NCBI GenBank assembly: GCA_944351415.1
Contig: CALVPQ010000011.1
Coordinates: 1 to 49,622 of the forward strand
Origin: an uncultured Clostridia bacterium
GTDB lineage: Bacteria > Bacillota > Clostridia > Christensenellales > UBA1242
Length of the DNA stretch: 49,622 nucleotides
Direction: 5' to 3'
Shown here: positions 44,401 through 49,622 of the stretch, piece by piece
Layout: each line of letters opens with the position of its first letter
How positions within the stretch are numbered: position 1 is the first letter of the stretch
Made by a program: the position numbers and the translations under genes
The notes under the pieces: generated by a model
What the model saw: only the letters and a program-made list of their open reading frames with translations
The model's database searches: none
What the model was told of the DNA's origin: nothing

Positions 44401-45196
44401 AATCATAAGTGAATGAATTAACGTCTTCCCATTCTTGAACTTTAAATCCATTTATGTATGCCTGATAAACAACATCAGCCTTCTCGTCCCAACTAAGAAT
44501 AGCTTGAGCATTATTAAAATCCTGTGAAACAGAAAGTGAAACATTTTCAAGGTTACCCATAACCCTATAATTTATCAGTTGCCCTTCTGTTGATTCAGAT
44601 GAGTCAATATAATTCTCCTCTTGCCCCAGGGCTGTAAGTTTAACATAATAAGAGCCGATGTTTTCAAAAACAAAACTATCTTGAACAGTGGCAGATGAAA
44701 AGGTAAGGGAATTTTCGTCAAAGGTATCAAGCCCTGTAACATCGGCATATTCAATTAAATAATCTTGAGCATAAATTATTTCGCCATTTTCACCGTTTGT
44801 TCGAACAAAAGAATCCTGCCAAGTTAAAGTTCCATCTTCCTGCAGGGAAAGGTTTGTTGGGGTTGTGAATTTATATTTAACAATAACTTCAGTTTCAGCA
44901 AAAACCATATCTTGATACTTTGCAAAAATAATACTTTCACCTGATGATATTGCTTCAATATTCCCATTTTCTTGCAAATATAAAACATCACTATTAGAAA
45001 CTTCCAGTGTAATATCACTCTTCTCCACACCTTTTAGTGATGAAAGTTCATCATAAAAATTTATTGTATCATTAAGCGATACAACATAACTTTCTTGTTC
45101 AAATTTTCCACTTACACTTGATGTGCTGTTGCATGCAGTAAGGCAAATAGCAGAAAGAAACACAAGTGCAAACATTGCAAAAATATTTTTTTTCAT
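35417..45196 (-). CDS. Giant surface lipoprotein with many Fn3/Ig-like modules and a GLUG-like C-terminal region
   Basis: 3259 residues in one uninterrupted frame. Signal peptide with lipobox 'LTAC' (Cys22). Residues ~30-105 are a BIG2-like Ig domain ('SYVVSLND...ITLEVSNSDVLYL...GEAIISSG' type pattern). Then come some 25-30 degenerate Fn3-like modules of ~90-100 residues, recognisable by 'LSW/IYW ... YQ-x-YIN' strands and 'ITKLSSP' linkers. From ~2850 a 'GGNGSQTSPYQISSSEDF' entry leads into GLUG-like repeats ('LDGNGYRLTF', 'GGLVALNYGTITNSSNNSDV'), probably a beta-helix. The architecture fits an adhesin anchored in the membrane by its N-terminus and spanning the wall. RBS GGGAAGGGG. Confidence 0.88.
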   Translation of the reverse strand: MKKNIFAMFALVFLSAICLTACNSTSSVSGKFEQESYVVSLNDTINFYDELSSLKGVEKSDITLEVSNSDVLYLQENGNIEAISSGESIIFAKYQDMVFAETEVIVKYKFTTPTNLSLQEDGTLTWQDSFVRTNGENGEIIYAQDYLIEYADVTGLDTFDENSLTFSSATVQDSFVFENIGSYYVKLTALGQEENYIDSSESTEGQLINYRVMGNLENVSLSVSQDFNNAQAILSWDEKADVVYQAYINGFKVQEWEDVNSFTYDYSLVADGQTVNVRIVAKDKNGTRIESSTALEITKLSSPVYQYGIDGEEQTSYIYWEEVENANSYQLFLENIADASTELKTYTNSEISKINLEELRSGIYSAQIISVGGNGENGYFLNSTPSQNFNLAKLSVPSPTITFEGSVAKFEFNEDVYNDRYLILYADQQRVVEGSTCEIELSGLKPGEYIFTVIALPRLNGNEILPYEYNDITTSVILSSDAYTFSFSILEPITTLSHSLSLEQDISTFTFNKVNGSNYYQIYINNNLVPDAVFEENGETISTNITNLNNYIPNDDNQYIIRVVAGLREGDVEHAVLSTREKVLTILSPVTGSEEQTNGFYSWNALDNEYAYYEYQIFKTESDYIVGSDAQPIQVGGTSENITNEELGFGYYVIKIKSVSTNYNYYLDSTFYEQEKYFQTNFLVYKQIETPRVSFFNDNGTYKLLIDSVQYAGGFDVYVDGALEKSITFTQENGQAEYVFSNTFEQAGEYNIEVIANCGQSYDSNLHTSSQAYTLSVTRLAQPQFEVSEELDFAGRKTAENLIVSLIENASYAVIEIDGVVVNGSNNGNVYNVMEQDNDFIVGLHFVAEEAEGDNYYLDSHTREITFNRVASPTDIYFSDGTLSWNNVDTNVENYYIAITLENSINGNSYYRRLIEGNNTSFALQNLINELCEENITFASNYQQAESVMIELVAHRNSFIGEIYYLPSKNGTTIGGQNALSIYKLGSAEITFNADDLIVSWSQVAQGAVYDIYVNNSLVIEDYTNVSINLSNLGTFDFTTAKSIYVKSKHAEYLSSADSNVIYVKELASINSINISSNNGEYFVSFALSQDLSNTLEVQVNGSSENVNFTAGNSSGNFSLNDFSATSFTLQVIAQNDSNTYFYYNSKQTTYQLIDLETLVFTPSISDGMISWNAIANDFEGENINPITYTLTITCNGQTYFIQTTANQYDLQDIESQINVLLSEDVEIVVTARVERSYSLTGNNARGYYGENTGAALSTEKITEISEIALQVVDRSSETTMLDKKLNAYVTLTWQDLWAEIENINFEVTISSGNLSQQIIVEEGTVHSDYTLTKSQGSYTLTIYNTYLTGSSTTFSIRVASTNYITSESTSASVSKIDDITQISVDQDGILTIIDEGNYSYLLQVTVNNRVAERTYSFTETNKQIDLMVDGLLKDGYGSYSIEVLAYDENSQYLPSQAKQVLGNKLQGIQNYQVEDDGYLYIYLYPDNFTDMQFILQTTVNSQVHRIFITPDSTEMQSNVYSIYLLDIMTYFPDVLSGQAGEYIFEIATLKQGSVRSDFVSVTIDYQIDEEPTLSRGLDLTKDYIVFNIPENDNTVSVNIKLYVYNGNSYQQVNNIISYSAEDIRGWWGVDSETGDQFFSYTRDDLRDTVSYTECYAISVNELLSVYNYGQFYLEIARLGKTGEQYVSYMSHSFELFKLNRIHDEVDVSASNIIKISNNYLSWSWEAADGYEGISHYNPTAFYVIFESQDESDVESFQVMSYLSSLNLQEVNLIPGKTYYIYVVAASSESQFIASNRSISQVEVMKYTTPLSLDVNNGLITFEEQGFMASEFMQEITNYFSTSSHQDYLYDLMGNRNFTNPFYFFSEELAGTNLTLRFTLKDSTGADTNTHYNLTLPASYLFPDIEINNSDFNVSGSQLISYFELLQAYSTRIENISTTSAENFKAMVEALMESNRGYAGNDVLFDDLGRSIPSGEYSLYVYQQALNGRTIDSDMSSATTIFITASPSISLAQEQDSEGGNIYTATFGTTETYIADAFDGSGNATHYTMQTTTQYRMLIRYDYAQNSNSVSFSNKLELNLVYLESGWRIYLGETELVGVISDVESSGTIPGFKINITTLRSAVDGVEGQSIITNTAMRIDVYALSGNDGYVVNGKSAFFNLRYLDLPTDSITFQNGTMYIRTNIDDNSTVLMRYLAVGSEQSQILFPMRNGEVTIDLPRAGAYRYIVLSLNGSISYNTINVESETYAIENLYKLNTPSMSTQNNNLYVTYNPNDFTYTQDQSLQFNLANNVSRNYYYQSILYNSATSAIVYEVGSKNTNGQPTYSSELTATQFQSYLLGNSGTFESTPAGEGTSHGADYVWTFITSSADGEQVTNATMLFSSEEALVNARMLNVINGSVYIENGNVVWNIISDTPEIEDGQIIYNVTVNYFKQVIGDNELDVTYEYQISAEYYTSQQILAADNISQDYDFYTIDVTPMGARVLSEQEGITDPRAIQTVEGDYCLIYESVNYQGSETQVLKGNTVTIGSSTAPISRTNTPVLSPSSSIINNGVANGNIIYYITTEDYGADSVTEEQNDEVASRTIIRARYTQAGQEYTTQIAGTFTFTSSSSADTSGYIMVTFTPSEGQLNNISPFDILVQMYAGDKLVSKALIIENVYKMSAFQDGYYEIRLSGDSTIIDFTNYFRYVSIASDNTFYQIVIEFTTPEGIQNSVITSSSSVKTFEITNNITNISIQVRDNQNTSTVNRLLLLYSDTLRYAIERTEVMAGEESLINITWDSQNYRFNWNWTDERTSSYEYYYEIVTDGVGRATGTTSHNYFMPHDRGTITSFLIKARQISEEESSAQTVLYIYSDSIYYEGTNVLFDLFSGGNGSQTSPYQISSSEDFYNISKRNVADEVFYFRFTTDIDIDFASMVNIEQTEEGSEVNFLIKEFYGSLDGNGYRLTFTAEDLYSMETPYSTNITGLGELNFTSYFALFETIASSATISSLYISIDIDITELNNTAALIAPLALYNYGTVSGVIVSNLSISRLTGERNANYIFIGGLVALNYGTITNSSNNSDVSFTMPQRLPLYLGYAGIAIFNINEGDYVGTISNSYNRGDVSITATTSNVNIYGSGIVMNNEGILERVGNNGNFTIGGTVSTATYFTGIALYSEGGNLSYCYNNGQFTGSTSASLYTAGIAYTLNSGTINYLVDTQGYALVVISRVNPTDTGTNYASVSSGTNIIDAVELTVVTINCGNGYYLRIQSLAGGYVASIGR

Positions 45197-45219
45197 AAAC
45201 CCCTTCCCTTAGTATTTTC

Positions 45220-45249
45220 ATAATACCACGTTTTTACTCTAATAGGCAA
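45220..45249 (-). promoter_or_regulatory. Promoter of the giant lipoprotein gene
   Basis: On the minus strand TTGCCT (45244-45249), an 18-nt spacer and TATTAT (45220-45225). The leader is short, about 17 nt. Confidence 0.7.
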
Positions 45250-45282
45250 ATGTTTTGACGATTTTTGAATAAATTTAAAAAA

Positions 45283-45307
45283 TATTTATTATATTATATA
45301 ATAAATA
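45283..45307. repeat. 25-bp perfect AT palindrome
   Basis: TATTTATTATAT-T-ATATAATAAATA: 12-bp arms around one central base, about 35 bp upstream of the giant gene's -35 box. The surrounding 45250-45468 is almost pure A+T and contains no gene. It could be a cruciform, a regulator site, or chance in such composition. Confidence 0.5.
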
Positions 45308-45468
45308 AAACAGCCAAAATAATACATTAAAATAAAATTAAATAAATTATTAAAATAAAAAAATAAAAAATATTTAAAAAAAAATAAAAAAATAGCTAGA
45401 AAATGCACATAAAATAAATAAAAAAATAAAATTTAATTTATTTTAATTATTTTTTTATATAAAAATAA

Positions 45469-45541
45469 AAAAACACCCAGAAATGAATTAAATTCCTTTA
45501 AGTGCTTACTTTTTAGTATTAATTCACTTTTAAGTGTTTTT
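45469..45541 (-). terminator. Branched terminator of the metallopeptidase operon
   Basis: The outer stem AAAAACAC/GTGTTTTT (45469-45476 with 45534-45541) and an inner stem TGAATTAA/TTAATTCA (45484-45491 with 45519-45526) enclose a further small hairpin TACT-TTTT-AGTA. On the minus strand it runs into T7. Confidence 0.6.
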
Positions 45542-45552
45542 ATATTTTTTAT

Positions 45553-47340
45553 TTATTGCAAAAATTCGTAATCTTGTCCATTATTTTTGCCAGTGGTTAT
45601 TGTTTTTTGTTTTGAATGACGTTCTCTAATCTTTTTGCTTGCCTGCTGAACAGTTTTAAAAATATCAACTATCTCTTTTTCAGTGCTATCCCAATCACAA
45701 GGCATATTCACGGCCTGATGAATGTCAATATCTTCAACCCCTGTTTTTTCAATTATGCTTGAAATTATGTCTTTAACATCGATTGGCCTATTTTTTAAAA
45801 ATTGATTAACAGCTGCCGCCAGCATATCTATGTTTTCTTCACCAAATCGCTCATCAATTATTTTTTCACTTCCAATCATTTTGCAATCAATAAGGTCTTG
45901 TTTATTTTCTTCTATAAAGTCTTTCATCAGCACAAAAGCCTTAGAATAGTAAGAATGCCCATCTTTATGGTTGCCTATAGAAAATCCATCTTCTCTCATG
46001 CGATTAGCAATTTTAACTGAAAAGTAGTCATTAACAACTTCATTAAAAAGCTCGTAGCCATCATAGTCTAAACTAAACACATTTTTATCCACTTTAACTT
46101 GATTTAGGTCATAATCTGAATCTGTTTGTTTTAAGTGATTTCTTGAAAGGGTGAATCCCATTTTTATATAATCCTTCCCATTAACTTTAATGAAATTTGT
46201 ATCAATAATATGCCCCATTTCATGAACAGGCACACGATTATCAAGCATAAGATATTGTGGCAAGATACAAAAAGTTTCATAACCATTTTCACTCATAGCA
46301 GTTTTAACATAACCATTAACACGTCCAAAGAAAATATAGCTATATATTGGAGCAACAAATCTATTTATTTCATAGACTTTACCATAGTTTTGCAAATCTT
46401 TTATTGCCTCTTTATAAAAAACATTATTTTCTGCTTTAACTTTTCCAAGTTCACTTAAAACATTTTTATAATCTTTTTTAATCTCTTCACTTTTAAAGAA
46501 AGCCTTAATAGCAGGGGCATTTTCATAATCTTTAATGTCATTGCCATATTCAAAGCCCATGGCTCTAAAAAGTTTTATAAACTGAAGTATTTCAATAGGA
46601 TTTCTCAAATTATTATTACTTAGATAATCATCAACTGTTTCATAAAGTTCTTCTTTAGATTCAAAAACTCTTTCACTAAATCCCTTAATATTATTAAGTT
46701 GAAGATGCTTTTTAAAAAGTTTTTCAACAAGTTCAAGTCTTATTGCCTTATAGTTTATTTTTTTACCTTCAAGAGCCTTTAACATTTCAGCATTTTTTTC
46801 GCCTTCTGTAGACACACGGCTATACTCTTCTTTATATGTATTCCAAGTTTCAATAAAAGCATCAAAGCCATTCAGACACTTCTGATAATTATCTTTTTCA
46901 GCAAAAAATGCTTCCAATTCTTCCTTTTTTGCTCCTGCATCAATAGATAGTCCAAAAAGATTATAAATATCACGGCTATTATATGTAAAATATTTTCCGT
47001 TAATAAAATCTTCTCTCATTTCCTCCATCTGGCTGGCTTTGGTAGATGAACAGAATTGTAGCAAGCTTCTGCTATAGTCAGGGTTTGCCTTTTTTAGAGT
47101 TTCTTCCCAACATTTTTTCATTATTTCTTTAAGTCTTTCACTATAATAGTCAGCCACAGTAGTGCGAGTAGGATAAACTTCTTCCTTAGGCAGAAACATA
47201 AAATGAGCATTTTCTATTTTATTTGTGATGCTTTCTCTATATTTTTCACCATAGAAATCAACTAAATATTCTATAATTTTTGGAATTTTATCTTTTATAG
47301 GGTCAAAAATATTAACTCCCTCAACTTTAAGATTAACCAT
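45553..47340 (-). CDS. Unknown 595-residue protein with HEMGH metallopeptidase motif
   Basis: A soluble, helix-rich protein with no signal peptide. His373-Glu-Met-Gly-His377 ('PVHEMGHIIDTNF') is a textbook HExxH zinc site, and Glu434 in 'YELFNEVVNDYFS', 57 residues later, is a good third ligand, so gluzincin-like activity is plausible. The first ~360 residues are Lys/Glu-rich and match nothing I know. It overlaps the upstream 101-residue gene by 8 nt with GAGGTG as RBS. It shares only the motif, not visible sequence, with the HEARH protein at 6248-7330. Confidence 0.75.
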   Translation of the reverse strand: MVNLKVEGVNIFDPIKDKIPKIIEYLVDFYGEKYRESITNKIENAHFMFLPKEEVYPTRTTVADYYSERLKEIMKKCWEETLKKANPDYSRSLLQFCSSTKASQMEEMREDFINGKYFTYNSRDIYNLFGLSIDAGAKKEELEAFFAEKDNYQKCLNGFDAFIETWNTYKEEYSRVSTEGEKNAEMLKALEGKKINYKAIRLELVEKLFKKHLQLNNIKGFSERVFESKEELYETVDDYLSNNNLRNPIEILQFIKLFRAMGFEYGNDIKDYENAPAIKAFFKSEEIKKDYKNVLSELGKVKAENNVFYKEAIKDLQNYGKVYEINRFVAPIYSYIFFGRVNGYVKTAMSENGYETFCILPQYLMLDNRVPVHEMGHIIDTNFIKVNGKDYIKMGFTLSRNHLKQTDSDYDLNQVKVDKNVFSLDYDGYELFNEVVNDYFSVKIANRMREDGFSIGNHKDGHSYYSKAFVLMKDFIEENKQDLIDCKMIGSEKIIDERFGEENIDMLAAAVNQFLKNRPIDVKDIISSIIEKTGVEDIDIHQAVNMPCDWDSTEKEIVDIFKTVQQASKKIRERHSKQKTITTGKNNGQDYEFLQ

Positions 47341-47638
47341 TTTGCACCTCTAAAATTAAGTCTATTAATTCAAAATAATTTTCTGGGAAGGCATTTTTGC
47401 CATGTATTTTTGCACTTTCTTTTCCGGTGGTGATATAAATATCATACTCCTCACCATCAAGCCCATCGCCACGCATTTCTTCCTGCCAAGATGCGGTAAT
47501 TCTTAAAACCCTGTTTATCAATCTATTTGCATCAAAGTTTTTAACAACTTTCCCATTAAATACTACTAAATTTTTTTCTCCATCTAGGTGTAGTTCCAGC
47601 ACTTCAGAGATATTTTTTATAATAACTATTATATACAT
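47333..47638 (-). CDS. Small protein, partner of the HEMGH protein
   Basis: 101 residues, beta-rich by pattern, with 'ITASWQEEMRGDGLDGEEYDIYI' in the middle; no signal peptide or membrane segment. RBS AAGGGGG and a consensus-like promoter are present. The overlap with the downstream HEMGH gene implies coupled translation, so it may be an inhibitor, chaperone or substrate-binding partner (inference). Confidence 0.75.
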   Translation of the reverse strand: MYIIVIIKNISEVLELHLDGEKNLVVFNGKVVKNFDANRLINRVLRITASWQEEMRGDGLDGEEYDIYITTGKESAKIHGKNAFPENYFELIDLILEVQNG

Positions 47639-47660
47639 TTTGCCCCCTTAACTAAAACAT

Positions 47661-47689
47661 ATTATATCATATATAAATCAAATTTTCAA
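47661..47689 (-). promoter_or_regulatory. Promoter of the small protein-HEMGH operon
   Basis: On the minus strand TTGAAA (47684-47689), a 17-nt spacer and TATAAT (47661-47666). Confidence 0.75.
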
Positions 47690-47700
47690 TACAATTATTC

Positions 47701-47763
47701 TTAAGTTTTTAAATTTATAAAATTTGTATAATAAAGATAATTTTTTATATTATAAAAACTTAA
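47701..47763. repeat. AT-rich branched inverted repeat
   Basis: The 10-bp outer stem TTAAGTTTTT/AAAAACTTAA (47701-47710 with 47754-47763) encloses AAATTT-ATA-AAATTT (47711-47725) and ATAATA/TATTAT (47728-47733 with 47748-47753). It lies just upstream of a promoter in the 317-nt gap 47639-47955. The low complexity makes chance pairing possible. Confidence 0.4.
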
Positions 47764-47885
47764 CTAAATTTTTATATAAAAATTATTAGTTTTCTTGTTC
47801 GCCAAAATCTTTATAAATTTAAAGTTACCTTTTCCCTAAGTGATAGCACAAACTTTTGTAGTTTTTTTATTTATATGTTTTATAA

Positions 47886-47918
47886 AAAACACATCATAAA
47901 AACTATATGATGTGTTTT
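47886..47918 (-). terminator. Terminator of the signal-peptidase lipoprotein gene
   Basis: A 13-bp perfect stem AAAACACATCATA/TATGATGTGTTTT (47886-47898 with 47906-47918), followed on the minus strand by T6. Confidence 0.88.
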
Positions 47919-47955
47919 GAATTGGTTTTTCAATTATAAGTCTATAAAAACAATT

Positions 47956-49251
47956 TTATTCCCCTATCAAAGTAAGTTGAATAGAAATACCATCAATATC
48001 AACTATGCTAGAGCTTACCTCTGATGTAAAAGTAACAGTGATGGTTAAACTTTCTTGTGGAGAAAGCGTAAGTTCCTCGCCATTGTAGGCGCTATTATTT
48101 TGAGTCATCGCAAGAGCCACATTTATTTGTTCTTGAAGTCTTGAACTCATACTGACAGTTAAATCCCTGCTAAGGTCGTTGTTTGTGATGGTGATTGTTA
48201 AAACAATTGGCTCATTATTGTCGTTAAACCCCATTGGCAAGTTATAAGCACCACTACTATAGCCTATAGTATCATAAGTTTCACTAAAAGGTTCTATGTT
48301 TGTTTTTGAGTTTTGCACCTGTGCAGTTACAGAAGCATACGCGTCAATTACTTGAATTCCTAATCCCGGAGTGCCATGAAATGTAATTGAGCCACTAAGA
48401 CCATCTGAAGCATAGCTTGCTGGTGTATCTATCACTGCAATAACTTTGCCTTGTATATCTTCATCTAGCACATATCTTGAATCAGCTGTTAAATTGCTAT
48501 CGCCTTTTGTTATATATCTTTTTTGTCCATCAACCTCGTTTATTTCAATTATTCTGTGGCAAATATATGAAGAGCTATTGCTAGTAGAAAACACTATTAT
48601 ATCTCCAACTTGCAACTCTTGATAATCATCTGTTATGATAACGGTTTTTCCTGATTCTAAAGCCGGCTCCATAGAACCAGACCTTATATTATAAAACCCA
48701 TACTCATCTTTAACCACCCACTTCGCATATAGGTCAATCTGACTTTCATACCCTTTTGATATACTTGTGATTTGCTCTTCAAATTCACTGTCGCTATACC
48801 AGCCACCAAACATTAAATACTCATTTGGCGCTGTTGGGTCGGAAAGTAAAAGCTCTTTTCCGCTTGATAAAATCTCTACATTATTAGGTGAGTTTGTTCC
48901 ACCATCAAGTTCATAATTAATCACCCTTGCCACACTTGGAATAAATTTTGCATACAAAGAAAACTCAACGGTTAGTTCTTGTTTGATAAAATCAGTATCT
49001 GTAAAAACATACTCAAAGCTATCATCATAATACCAACTAACAAAATCAAAGCCATCTTTAGTTGGCTCGTCTGGTAATTCAATTTTTTCAAACCCATTTG
49101 TTTCTATACTTTCATATACTTTTCCATCAACAATAAAATTTATTCTTCCACCAGTCTCTTCATTGCACCCAACAAGTAGAATTGAAAAAAAAAGCAATAA
49201 AGCAGAAACTAAGGCTAGTATAACAGCTTTTAAATTGATAATTTTTTTCAT
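47956..49251 (-). CDS. Lipoprotein fusing InlB-like repeats, an S26 (SipW/ER-type) signal peptidase and a beta-rich C-terminal domain
   Basis: 431 residues. The signal peptide has lipobox 'LVGC' (Cys29). Two InlB/Flg_new-type repeats follow (about 35-103 and 108-178, 'FVSWYYDD...LYAKF', 'FGGWYSDS...LYAKW'). Residues ~184-275 are an S26 signal peptidase with all boxes: Ser193 in 'SGSMEP', His232 in 'CHRII' (where SipW/ER-type enzymes have His and LepB-type have Lys), and 'TKGDSN...D'. Residues ~285-431 are a beta-rich domain starting 'GSITF' and ending 'DGISIQL', like the N-terminal domain of the LRR protein at 2147-4105. Usual SipW enzymes are held by membrane helices; here the only anchor visible is the lipid. 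RBS GAGGT. Confidence 0.88.
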   Translation of the reverse strand: MKKIINLKAVILALVSALLLFFSILLVGCNEETGGRINFIVDGKVYESIETNGFEKIELPDEPTKDGFDFVSWYYDDSFEYVFTDTDFIKQELTVEFSLYAKFIPSVARVINYELDGGTNSPNNVEILSSGKELLLSDPTAPNEYLMFGGWYSDSEFEEQITSISKGYESQIDLYAKWVVKDEYGFYNIRSGSMEPALESGKTVIITDDYQELQVGDIIVFSTSNSSSYICHRIIEINEVDGQKRYITKGDSNLTADSRYVLDEDIQGKVIAVIDTPASYASDGLSGSITFHGTPGLGIQVIDAYASVTAQVQNSKTNIEPFSETYDTIGYSSGAYNLPMGFNDNNEPIVLTITITNNDLSRDLTVSMSSRLQEQINVALAMTQNNSAYNGEELTLSPQESLTITVTFTSEVSSSIVDIDGISIQLTLIGE

Positions 49252-49268
49252 AACTAACCTCTTGAAAT

Positions 49269-49297
49269 ATTATAGTTGATTTTTATAACCCTGTCAA
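49269..49297 (-). promoter_or_regulatory. Perfect consensus promoter of the signal-peptidase lipoprotein gene
   Basis: On the minus strand TTGACA (49292-49297), a 17-nt spacer and TATAAT (49269-49274), the same perfect form as the LRR protein gene promoter. Confidence 0.82.
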
Positions 49298-49406
49298 TAA
49301 AATATCAATAAGAAGCTAAGATGTAACTATGAAGATATGTTTTCTTCGCCCTAATCATTTTTTTAGCTATATTCTAAAAAAAATTATAAAAAATTATAAA
49401 ATTTCG

Positions 49407-49435
49407 TTGACAAATAAAATTTTTTTTGATATTAT
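49407..49435 (+). promoter_or_regulatory. Promoter upstream of the tRNA at the window end
   Basis: TTGACA (49407-49412), a 17-nt spacer and TATTAT (49430-49435). The start near 49442 lies ~148 nt before the tRNA. Confidence 0.75.
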
Positions 49436-49440
49436 ATCAG

Positions 49441-49535
49441 TGCAATCACCCCAAAAGGGTGTTTGCCTCATATTTCCCTCATTATTTAATTTGATGTTTC
49501 ATCATCAAAATATATTAAATTATGTTGGTGAGCAA
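49441..49535 (+). ncRNA. Candidate structured leader or small RNA before the tRNA
   Basis: Directly at the predicted transcript start: hairpin CACCC/GGGTG (49447-49461), then a long nested stem TTGC-c-TCA/TGAGCAA (49463-49470 with 49529-49535), ATTTAA/TTAAAT (49484-49489 with 49515-49520) and TTTGATG/CATCAAA (49490-49496 with 49503-49509). No known RNA family is recognised and no T-run terminator separates it from the tRNA. The 70-codon frame here has no RBS and is not considered a gene. Confidence 0.4.
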
Positions 49536-49589
49536 GGTTAGGTTTTATCTAAAAAACACAAAATCACTAACAATTTAATATTTCAATAT

Positions 49590-49622
49590 TCCCCAGTAGC
49601 TCAGTGGTGGAGCGCTCGGCTG
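49590..49622 (+). tRNA. tRNA, 5' part only (probably tRNA-Asn(GUU))
   Basis: Acceptor 5' strand TCCCCAG, TA, D arm GCTC...GAGC, anticodon stem CTCGG and loop CTG before the window ends. So U33 and G34 are seen but not positions 35-36. The sequence fits Bacillota tRNA-Asn; the identity is inferred. Confidence 0.8.

Noticed and set aside
45553..47340. HEMGH protein as a homologue of the HEARH protein at 6248
   Set aside because: Beyond the HExxH motif no alignable sequence, length or gene context is shared.
49329..49541. 70-codon plus-strand frame before the last tRNA
   Set aside because: No RBS, composition unlike a protein, and it spans the tRNA promoter and structured leader.

Overview
The window reads as chromosome of a low-GC, Gram-positive-type anaerobe (Bacillota, probably an uncultured gut Clostridia-like lineage; this placement is inference). 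Signs are the high A+T, Shine-Dalgarno-led genes, consensus sigma-A promoters, intrinsic terminators, lipoprotein-type surface proteins, rubrerythrin, and the DegV, YitT, UPF0371, YcxB and SpoVB-like families. TGA is a stop (the ATGA overlaps at 16239 and 19891), so the code is standard, not the Mollicutes code.

Layout. 1-1103: 3' end of a large serine recombinase running antisense into a tRNA-Ser(GCU) gene, i.e. the edge of an integrated element. 1455-8096: YcxB-like membrane protein, a secreted BspA-type leucine-rich-repeat protein, rubrerythrin, a 5'(3')-nucleotidase-like HAD protein, an unknown HEARH protein and a PAP2 phosphatase. 8269-26338: mnmG, a MerR regulator, a lipid kinase, YitT, an SDR-DegV pair, a GT4 glycosyltransferase overlapping a UPF0371 gene, an unusual Asp/Glu-rich protein, tpiA-pgk, dusB, a MurJ/SpoVB-type flippase and an ABC exporter pair. 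26550-34167, all minus strand: gltX, two unknown envelope proteins behind dnaB, a small membrane protein and typA. 34439-49251, all minus strand: two lipoproteins, one of them a 3259-residue Fn3-like giant; an unknown HEMGH metallopeptidase with a small overlapping partner gene; and a lipoprotein carrying a complete Ser/His signal-peptidase domain. The window ends in a tRNA, probably tRNA-Asn, behind a structured leader.

The most unusual items are these. (1) Two dispersed elements of 94 and 92 nt (5172-5265, 13098-13189) that both fold as a closed cloverleaf, with one outer stem and three perfect hairpins; the arms have diverged in sequence but keep the same order and core motifs. (2) A lipid-anchored SipW/ER-type signal peptidase fused to InlB-like repeats and to a C-terminal domain that resembles, by eye, the N-terminal domain of the LRR surface protein at the other end of the window. 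This suggests a dedicated export or surface-assembly system. (3) A divergent lipid-kinase/YitT gene pair and dusB that look leaderless. (4) Two unrelated unknown HExxH proteins.

All domain names come from reading the translated sequence and motifs by eye; no database search was possible.
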